A DNA stretch of 18,459 nt from CAYHGV01 sp964356135 (lineage in GTDB: Bacteria; Hydrothermota; Tepidihabitantia; CAYHGV01), in assembly GCA_964356135.1 (NCBI GenBank), contig CAYHGV010000060.1, forward strand, positions 1 to 18,459. Reading direction: 5' to 3'. Of the stretch, positions 13,400 through 18,459 are shown piece after piece. A program made the translations under genes and the position numbers. The notes under the pieces are model-generated. The model made no database searches, was not told where the DNA came from, and saw only the letters and a program-made list of their open reading frames with translations. Positions within the stretch are counted from its first letter, which is position 1. Every line of letters begins with the position of its first letter.

Positions 13400-14860
13400 T
13401 TACCTCCTTACCTTAAAAATTTCTTTCCCGTCTGGATCCCGGATCGTTAGTTCGAGCGGAAGCTGGCCGGGCAGGTAATGGGTGGAGCAGGCAAAGCAGG
13501 GGTCATAGGCACGAAACGTCATTTCTACCATATTCAAGAGTCCGTCCGAGACGTTGCCACCTTTGATTAGTCCTTTCGCCACTTTGGCGATGCCCATCGA
13601 GATTGCCGCCGAGTTATTGAGGGTGGCGACGAGGAGGTTGACTTCGGTCACCCGGCCCTGTTCGTCGGTCCGGTAATGGTGGTAGAGCGTGCCGCGCGGC
13701 GCTTCGACGACGCCGATGCCCTCGGACGGTGTCTGGGTGGGGATGTTTCGGATGTTGGGACTGGTGATTTCCGGGTCCTGCGCCAGTTCCAACAGCCGCT
13801 CGGACGCATAGAGTAGTTCAACCAACCGAGCCCAGTGGTAGGCGAGGGTGTTGTGGGCGGGCTTACCGCCTAAGACCGAGAACATCCGTTCGTATTCGGT
13901 TTGGGCAAGAGGAGTCGCCATGCCGTCGGCAACATTGAGCCGTGCCAGCGGTGCAACCCGGTAGACGCCCGAGTCTTCTCCGTCGACAAAACCTTTCCAG
14001 CCGATAGCTTTCAAGTAGAGAAATTTAATGTAACTCCAGGGTTCAACATGCTCGGCAATGTGGTCGAGATACTCGCGCGGTTTGAACTTGACAAATTCTT
14101 TGCCCGACGGGTCAACGACCCTGATATCACCATCATAAAAATTCACTTTGTTGTGCTGGTCGACCAGACCCATATAGTAGGTCCGGTGCTTGTAAATATC
14201 GCCCAGAATCAGGTCGACGTAGGTTTTGTTCTTCAAGACGATGTCATTAAATACCGAGAGCGTAAATTTAGCAAACTCAATCGAGTCCTGGGCGATTTGA
14301 ACGATGTTTTGGCGGTCTTCTTCTTTCAAGCCCTTCGCCACTCCGCCCGGCAGGCCCATCACCGGATGGATGACCCTCCCGCCCAAAAGGGTGATGATTG
14401 ACCGTAACCGTTTTCTGATGTCGATGACCTTGGCAGCGCTCTCAAGTCCGACTTTGGCGATGACGCCAAGGATATTTCTTTCACCGGCCGGTGCATCCGG
14501 TCCGACGACAAAATCCGGACCACCGAGAAAATAGAAGTGGAGGGTATGGTCTTCGGCCATAAACGCCGAGTAGACGAGCTCGCGCAGCTTTTTGGCGGTT
14601 GAGGTCGGCTCAACCTTGTAGAGGTCGTCTAACGCTTTGGTTGAAGCCATATGATGAGTGGTCGGACAGACGCCGCAGATGGTCGGAGTCAGGCGCGGTA
14701 GTTCTTCGGCTAACCGGCCTTCGCAGAATTTTTCGTACCCACGCAGTTCGGGAATCTGCAAAAAGGCGTTTTCGACATCGCCGTGGTCATCCAAAAAGAT
14801 TTCGATTTTGCCATGGCCTTCCAGTCTCGTAATCGGGTCAATCGTAATTCTTTTTCCCAT
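13400..14860 (-). CDS. mvhA: [NiFe] hydrogenase large (catalytic) subunit, Mvh-like group 3
   Basis: 486 aa. It carries the Ni-Fe site that splits H2. The N-terminus ITIDPITRLEGHGKIEIFL (residues 5-23) and both cysteine pairs are present: ICGVCPTTHH (C62, C65, H69) and DPCFACSTH (C455, C458, H461). About 25 residues follow the last histidine, the size expected for a peptide removed by a maturation protease in [NiFe] hydrogenases. The maturation genes are not in the window. In the first motif a Thr-Ile precedes the CGxC where many group 3 enzymes have Arg-Ile. The ATG at 14860 abuts the mvhG stop and is preceded by GGAGGGCTAA. It is flanked by small-subunit and mvhD-like genes, so it is the soluble F420-independent type rather than membrane-bound. 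Subgroup assignment needs a phylogeny. Confidence 0.92.
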   Translation of the reverse strand: MGKRITIDPITRLEGHGKIEIFLDDHGDVENAFLQIPELRGYEKFCEGRLAEELPRLTPTICGVCPTTHHMASTKALDDLYKVEPTSTAKKLRELVYSAFMAEDHTLHFYFLGGPDFVVGPDAPAGERNILGVIAKVGLESAAKVIDIRKRLRSIITLLGGRVIHPVMGLPGGVAKGLKEEDRQNIVQIAQDSIEFAKFTLSVFNDIVLKNKTYVDLILGDIYKHRTYYMGLVDQHNKVNFYDGDIRVVDPSGKEFVKFKPREYLDHIAEHVEPWSYIKFLYLKAIGWKGFVDGEDSGVYRVAPLARLNVADGMATPLAQTEYERMFSVLGGKPAHNTLAYHWARLVELLYASERLLELAQDPEITSPNIRNIPTQTPSEGIGVVEAPRGTLYHHYRTDEQGRVTEVNLLVATLNNSAAISMGIAKVAKGLIKGGNVSDGLLNMVEMTFRAYDPCFACSTHYLPGQLPLELTIRDPDGKEIFKVRR

Positions 14861-15829
14861 TTAGCCCTCCATTCTCTTCCGCTTCAAGAGCGAAGTCGGC
14901 AAGCTGTACATATAAAATAACCCGGCCGGGTCGATGATCGAATCGGCGATTTTCTGCATCTTGGCTTCGTCGTTGGTGTCAATAATCGAAGCCAGGGCGG
15001 AGAGGAATTTGGCGCCCAGGTCGGTGACGGCTTTGGTCGGGCCGAAGCAGCCCCGGCAGGGCATATTACCGTTGATGCAGCGCTCGCCGCAGCCGGTTCG
15101 GGTTGCCGGCCCCATACAAATGATGCCTTCTGCGAGAAAACACTTCTCCGGGTCGTGCGGTACTAAGTGGATGCGCTTAATTTCTTTAATCGCGAGTTTT
15201 TCGGGTTTGCTCTTCGCGAGCGGGCAGGTATCGCAGAGTGCCTTATCCGGTGCGAGCACCGTTCCTTTGGGCGGAAGTTTACCTTCAAGAATTGCCGTCA
15301 CTGCGTTCATGATCAGGTCGGGCGGCGGCGCACAGCCCGGCAGATAGTAATCGACATCGATCACCTGGTCTAAGGCGTTGACGGTATCGTAAAATTCGGG
15401 CAGAGTGAGTTCTTTGCCTTCAACCGTCGTTTTCGTCTGGGGAACGATTCCTTCCGGATTAACGACGGTCGGTACGGTTTTATAGGCACGCTCGAAGATC
15501 GACTTCCGGTCCCAGAAATTGGCGAGTCCCGGGATACCACCGAGGTGGGCACAGGCACCGAACGCAACGACTAAACCCGATTTTTTTCGTAGCAGTTTGA
15601 CCATATGTTCCTGCTCCGAGGTGCGCACGGCGCCATTGATTAAACTGACGGCAAGCTCGCCATCGGCGAGGGCTTCGACGTCTTTTACCTTAAAGTCCAT
15701 CGCGACTGGCCAGAAGACGATGTCGACCGCCGCCACGACTTTTAATAAGTCTTCGGCAAGATCGACCACCGCCTCTTCACAGCCGCCGCAGGATGCACAC
15801 CAGTAAATCGCAATTTTAGGTTTTGCCAC
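14861..15829 (-). CDS. mvhG: [NiFe] hydrogenase small subunit, Mvh-like
   Basis: 322 aa. It carries the iron-sulfur relay from the Ni-Fe site. Proximal [4Fe-4S] ligands are C14 and C17 (CASCGGCEE), C93 (AFGACAHLGGIPGL) and C166 (YYLPGCAPPP). Eight further cysteines (C199, C202, C230, C238, C247, C251, C258, C261) fit two more [4Fe-4S] clusters. There is no twin-arginine signal, so it is cytosolic. The start is a GTG at 15829 (GTG GCA AAA CCT), placed after TTGGAGGGAAA; it overlaps the end of mvhD by 14 nt. The gene ends one base before the mvhA ATG. Pairing with MvhA and MvhD is the Mvh arrangement that docks on HdrA. Confidence 0.92.
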   Translation of the reverse strand: MAKPKIAIYWCASCGGCEEAVVDLAEDLLKVVAAVDIVFWPVAMDFKVKDVEALADGELAVSLINGAVRTSEQEHMVKLLRKKSGLVVAFGACAHLGGIPGLANFWDRKSIFERAYKTVPTVVNPEGIVPQTKTTVEGKELTLPEFYDTVNALDQVIDVDYYLPGCAPPPDLIMNAVTAILEGKLPPKGTVLAPDKALCDTCPLAKSKPEKLAIKEIKRIHLVPHDPEKCFLAEGIICMGPATRTGCGERCINGNMPCRGCFGPTKAVTDLGAKFLSALASIIDTNDEAKMQKIADSIIDPAGLFYMYSLPTSLLKRKRMEG

Positions 15830-16232
15830 TTTCCCTCCAATGTAATGGGCCTAAAGTTCTGATCATTTCGGTCATGTCTTTAATTACTCTGGTAAATTTC
15901 TCACCTTCGGCAGCGGAGATCCATTCCAAGCGCAGCCGACGGTCATCAATGCCAAATGATTTCAATAGATTCTTTAAGAGCGGAATTCGTCGTGCGGTCT
16001 TATAGTTGCCGTCAATATAGTGGCAGTCGGCAAAATGGCAGCCGCCGATGAGAACACCATCGGCGCCGTTTTTGAACGCATGGAGGATATGCTGGGGATC
16101 GACCCGGCTCGAACAGAAGACTCGAATCGGGACGACATTGGGCGGATACTTTTTACGCGAAGTGCCGGCTAAATCGGCACCGGCCGAGGTGCACCACTTG
16201 CAGAAAAAACCTACAATCTTCGGTTCAAACAC
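15816..16232 (-). CDS. mvhD: MvhD-like hydrogenase iron-sulfur (delta) subunit
   Basis: 138 aa, the usual family size. It bridges the Mvh hydrogenase to HdrA through one [2Fe-2S] cluster. Conserved pattern: FFCKWCTSAGADLAG (C11, C14), IRVFCSSRVDP (C40), and GADGVLIGGCHFADCHYIDGN (C65, C70). The N-terminus FEPKIVGF matches the family. The start is GTG at 16232 with only a weak GGTGGA upstream; a stronger site is used by a short in-phase-shifted ORF immediately before it (see 16225-16263). The end overlaps mvhG by 14 nt, suggesting coupled translation. In methanogens MvhD is the contact point to HdrA, so its presence supports a stable hydrogenase-HdrA complex here. Confidence 0.9.
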   Translation of the reverse strand: MFEPKIVGFFCKWCTSAGADLAGTSRKKYPPNVVPIRVFCSSRVDPQHILHAFKNGADGVLIGGCHFADCHYIDGNYKTARRIPLLKNLLKSFGIDDRRLRLEWISAAEGEKFTRVIKDMTEMIRTLGPLHWRESGKT

Positions 16233-16263
16233 CGTTCCACCATTTCCGTTTGGTATTCGTCAT
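16225..16263 (-). other. 12-codon upstream minicistron coupled to mvhD
   Basis: An ATG at 16263 lies 7 nt after a strong AAAGGAG (inside the last codons of hdrA). It opens a 12-codon reading frame (MTNTKRKWWNGV) ending at TGA 16225-16227. This stop overlaps the first bases of mvhD: GGT GTT TGA in one frame, GTG TTT GAA in the mvhD frame. mvhD itself has a weak ribosome site, so ribosomes probably arrive via the minicistron and restart. A prfB-like +1 slip at GTT TGA is a second, less likely reading, and a sequencing indel a third. Confidence 0.5.
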
Positions 16264-16267
16264 AGGG

Positions 16268-18226
16268 CTACTCCTTTAAACTCGCTTCAATCATTCTTTC
16301 AACCTGGGTGTCGTTCAGGTTTTTCAACTGGGCGGCACCGGACGGGCAGGCGGCAGTGCAGCAGCCGCAGCCTTCGCACAGCACGTCGGTCACCTTGACG
16401 ACTTTTTTGTCTTTCGCGGCATCAAGCTCGCGGGCATTGTAGGGGCAGACCGGCACGCAGAGCGAACAGCCCGAACAGAGGTCGTCGTCGACGCCCGCGA
16501 TCAGCGGTTCGTGCAGCAGTTCGGTCTTGGAGAATAATTCCGAGACTTTACTCGCGGCCGCCGATGCCTGGGCAACGGCTTCGGGAATGTCTTTCGGTGC
16601 CTGCGCCACGCCGGCAAGATAAAAACCGGAGGAGAGGGTCTCGACCGGTCGGAGCTTGGGATGGGCTTCGGAGAAAAAGCCGAATTCATCGACCGAGATT
16701 TTTAATTTCTTCGCCAGATCGACGGCGGTGGGGTTGGGTTGAATGGCGGTTGCCAATACCACCAGGTCGGCGGCGACTTCAACTTTTTTACCGGTTAAGG
16801 TATCTGCACCCCAGACCATCACCTTCGGACCGTCCTGAAAGATTCGGGCGACTCTGCCCCGGACATAGAGAATGCCTTCTTCTTCGATCGCCCGCTGGAC
16901 AAATTCTTCATAGCCTTTGCCGCCGGCACGGACATCCATATAGAAAACGATCGGCTGGCCGTCGTGGACCTTGTGCTTATAGAGCAGGGCGTGCTTGGCA
17001 GTGTACATGCAGCAGATCTTCGAACAGTAGGGGATGCCTTTTTCTGGATCGCGCGAACCGACGCACTCGATAAAGACGACCGTCTTGGGAACCGTCCGGT
17101 CAGAGGGCCGGATGATGTCGCCCGCGGTCGGACCGGATGCCGACAAGAGCCGTTCGAACTGGAGGCCGTCGATCGCATCGGGAATTTTTCCGTAGCCGTA
17201 TTCACCAACCGCGGTTTTGGAATAGAGTTCAAAGCCGGTGGCGACGACGATTGAACCAACCGCTTCTTCGATGAAACTGTCTTGTTCGTCGAGATTGACC
17301 GCGCCCAGCTCGCATAACTTTTCGCATACCCGGCACTTACCGTTCTGGTGGTAGATGCAGTTTACCCGGTCAACAACCGGAACATTGGGGACGGCCTGAG
17401 GAAAGGGTACGTAGATCGCTTTGCGCATCCGTAAGCCACAGTCGAATTCGGACGGGACTTTCTTCGGACATTTCTGTTCACAAATACCACAGCCGGTGCA
17501 TTTTTCCAAATCGACCGAGCGGGCTTTTTTCTTAATGGTAACTTTAAAATTGCCGACATAGCCTGAGATGTTTTCTAATTCACTGTAGGTTAAGAGTTTG
17601 ATTTTTTCATGCTGACGGGCTTCGACCATTTTGGGGGTTAAAATACACTGGGAGCAGTCTAATGTCGGGAAGGTCTCGGAGAGCTGTGCCATATGACCAC
17701 CGATCGAGGGTTCTTTTTCGAGCAGGATCACTTCGTGGCCGGAGTTGGCAATATCGAGGGCCGCCTGAATACCGGCGACGCCACCGCCGATGACCAATGC
17801 CCGTTTCGTCAGCGGGACGCCGATCGGGGTGAGGGATTCGTTCAACCGGACTTTTTCAATTATTGTCTTGATGACCTTTATCGCTTTCTGGGTCGCCAGT
17901 TCTTTATCCTCGGTTACCCAGCTCACCTGCTCCCGGATATTGGCAATCTCGCACTGGAAGGGATTTAAACCGGCGGCAGCACAGGTCCGGCGAAACGTCA
18001 TTTCGTGGAGAGTGGGGGAGCAGGAGCTGACGACCACCGCATCCAAGCGCTGCTCGGTGATTGTCTTGCGGATCAGTTCCTGACCCGGTTCCGAGCAGAC
18101 ATACAAATAATCGGTGGCAAAGACGACGCCGGGATAGTTCTTAATCGCTTCAACTAACTTTTTGACATCAACCGTGCCGGCAATGTTGTGTCCGCACCAG
18201 CAAACAAACACCCCAATTCGTTTCAT
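16268..18226 (-). CDS. hdrA: HdrA-like electron-bifurcating FAD/iron-sulfur protein
   Basis: 652 aa, the full methanogen-type length. In the Mvh-Hdr complex HdrA takes electrons from the hydrogenase and its FAD splits them between ferredoxin and a high-potential acceptor. Visible: an N-terminal domain with C9, C11, C44, C69; the FAD Rossmann motif GGGVAG (147-152) and GGHMAQLSETFPTLDCSQC (176-194); an inserted ferredoxin-like region with C243/246/249/253 and C290/298/301/305; YCSKICCMYTAKHA (400-413); a second nucleotide-binding part; and a C-terminal 2x[4Fe-4S] ferredoxin (C584/587/590/594 and C617/620/623/627). The ATG at 18226 follows AAGGAGCGAATGGT. It is the first gene of the operon, 35 nt before mvhD. 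No hdrB or hdrC accompanies it. Bifurcation in this organism is inferred from the family and gene set. Confidence 0.93.
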   Translation of the reverse strand: MKRIGVFVCWCGHNIAGTVDVKKLVEAIKNYPGVVFATDYLYVCSEPGQELIRKTITEQRLDAVVVSSCSPTLHEMTFRRTCAAAGLNPFQCEIANIREQVSWVTEDKELATQKAIKVIKTIIEKVRLNESLTPIGVPLTKRALVIGGGVAGIQAALDIANSGHEVILLEKEPSIGGHMAQLSETFPTLDCSQCILTPKMVEARQHEKIKLLTYSELENISGYVGNFKVTIKKKARSVDLEKCTGCGICEQKCPKKVPSEFDCGLRMRKAIYVPFPQAVPNVPVVDRVNCIYHQNGKCRVCEKLCELGAVNLDEQDSFIEEAVGSIVVATGFELYSKTAVGEYGYGKIPDAIDGLQFERLLSASGPTAGDIIRPSDRTVPKTVVFIECVGSRDPEKGIPYCSKICCMYTAKHALLYKHKVHDGQPIVFYMDVRAGGKGYEEFVQRAIEEEGILYVRGRVARIFQDGPKVMVWGADTLTGKKVEVAADLVVLATAIQPNPTAVDLAKKLKISVDEFGFFSEAHPKLRPVETLSSGFYLAGVAQAPKDIPEAVAQASAAASKVSELFSKTELLHEPLIAGVDDDLCSGCSLCVPVCPYNARELDAAKDKKVVKVTDVLCEGCGCCTAACPSGAAQLKNLNDTQVERMIEASLKE

Positions 18227-18264
18227 ACCATTCGCTCCTTATTAGGTCGATTTTGGAGACTGAG

Positions 18265-18428
18265 GAAAAAGTCGGAGAAACTAATAAAAACTATAATTGC
18301 CCTCCAGTGGTACTAATGGATTCATAAAAAAGGAGATTTCTATTTCAGCTTTCATATTTTGCGTCAAAGATATTGAATTAAAAAACATTTGTCAAGGGTG
18401 GAAAGTGAGACCTCTGAAAAAGTCGGAG
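18265..18428. repeat. 13-nt direct repeat flanking the hdrA promoter
   Basis: GAAAAAGTCGGAG occurs at 18265-18277 and again at 18416-18428, one copy on each side of the promoter at 18367-18395. It could be a pair of regulator sites or the remains of a mobile-element end. Two exact 13-nt copies within about 150 nt are unlikely by chance, but the sequence is simple. Confidence 0.45.
18367..18395 (-). promoter_or_regulatory. Sigma70-type promoter of the hdrA-mvhDGA-flavoprotein operon
   Basis: On the minus strand, a perfect -35 TTGACA (18390-18395), an optimal 17-nt spacer, and TATCTT (18367-18372, 4 of 6 to TATAAT). The predicted start is near 18360, giving a leader of about 135 nt before the hdrA ATG. 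The leader and the region upstream of the promoter each hold one copy of a 13-nt repeat (18265-18277 and 18416-18428). Confidence 0.6.
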
Positions 18429-18459
18429 GTTTTAACACCTTTCGTAATTCCCACCTTTT

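Overview
The window reads as a bacterial chromosome segment of roughly 50% GC with compact operons. Nearly every gene has a strong Shine-Dalgarno (GGAGG) sequence, and TTGACA-type promoters can be seen. Two features suggest an uncultured lineage of the FCB/WOR-3 (Stahlbacteria)-like kind: a secreted protein with a FlgD/T9SS-type C-terminal domain, and many degenerate hairpin-type intergenic repeats. This placement is inference; no rRNA or universal marker gene lies in the window. No tRNA, rRNA, CRISPR array or transposase gene was seen.

Region 1 (about 168-5209, minus strand) is a CoA/isoprenoid module: HMG-CoA synthase, then a thiolase, a DUF35 Zn-ribbon/OB-fold protein (1-nt overlap with the thiolase), an MCC-type acyl-CoA carboxylase beta subunit, and an adenosine-specific kinase family protein. 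The HMG-CoA synthase/thiolase/DUF35 trio is the arrangement known from archaea, where the three proteins form a channelling complex that makes HMG-CoA from acetyl-CoA. The carboxylase next to it suggests a link to leucine/3-methylcrotonyl-CoA metabolism.

Region 2 (5568-6443, plus strand) is a single divergent SDR-type epimerase/dehydratase-like gene with a good promoter placed so close to the ATG that the mRNA may be leaderless. Its YxxxK catalytic pair appears to be lost.

Region 3 (6692-10881, minus strand) holds cell-envelope or secreted genes. There are two neighbours with almost the same signal peptide and mature N-terminus but unrelated bodies, a three-repeat protein with a T9SS/FlgD-type C-terminal domain, and an 11-repeat WD40/PD40 beta-propeller with a possible lipoprotein signal.

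Region 4 (11041-18226, minus strand, promoter near 18367-18395) is the most interesting part. It is one tight operon of hdrA, mvhD, mvhG, mvhA, an SdhB/HdrC-like iron-sulfur protein, and a fumarate-reductase-type flavoprotein. This is the Mvh hydrogenase plus HdrA electron-bifurcating core, but no hdrB/hdrC is present in the window. Instead a soluble fumarate reductase-like pair sits in the same operon, with all the fumarate-reducing catalytic residues in place. My hypothesis is a cytosolic H2-oxidising complex that bifurcates electrons to ferredoxin and to fumarate (or a related acceptor).

The intergenic spaces carry several kinds of short repeated or inverted elements: a double-hairpin REP-like unit at 2359-2414, two AACCRC...GGTT elements at 4027-4150 and 5409-5483, and degenerate AACCATTC and CGCGGATA motifs.
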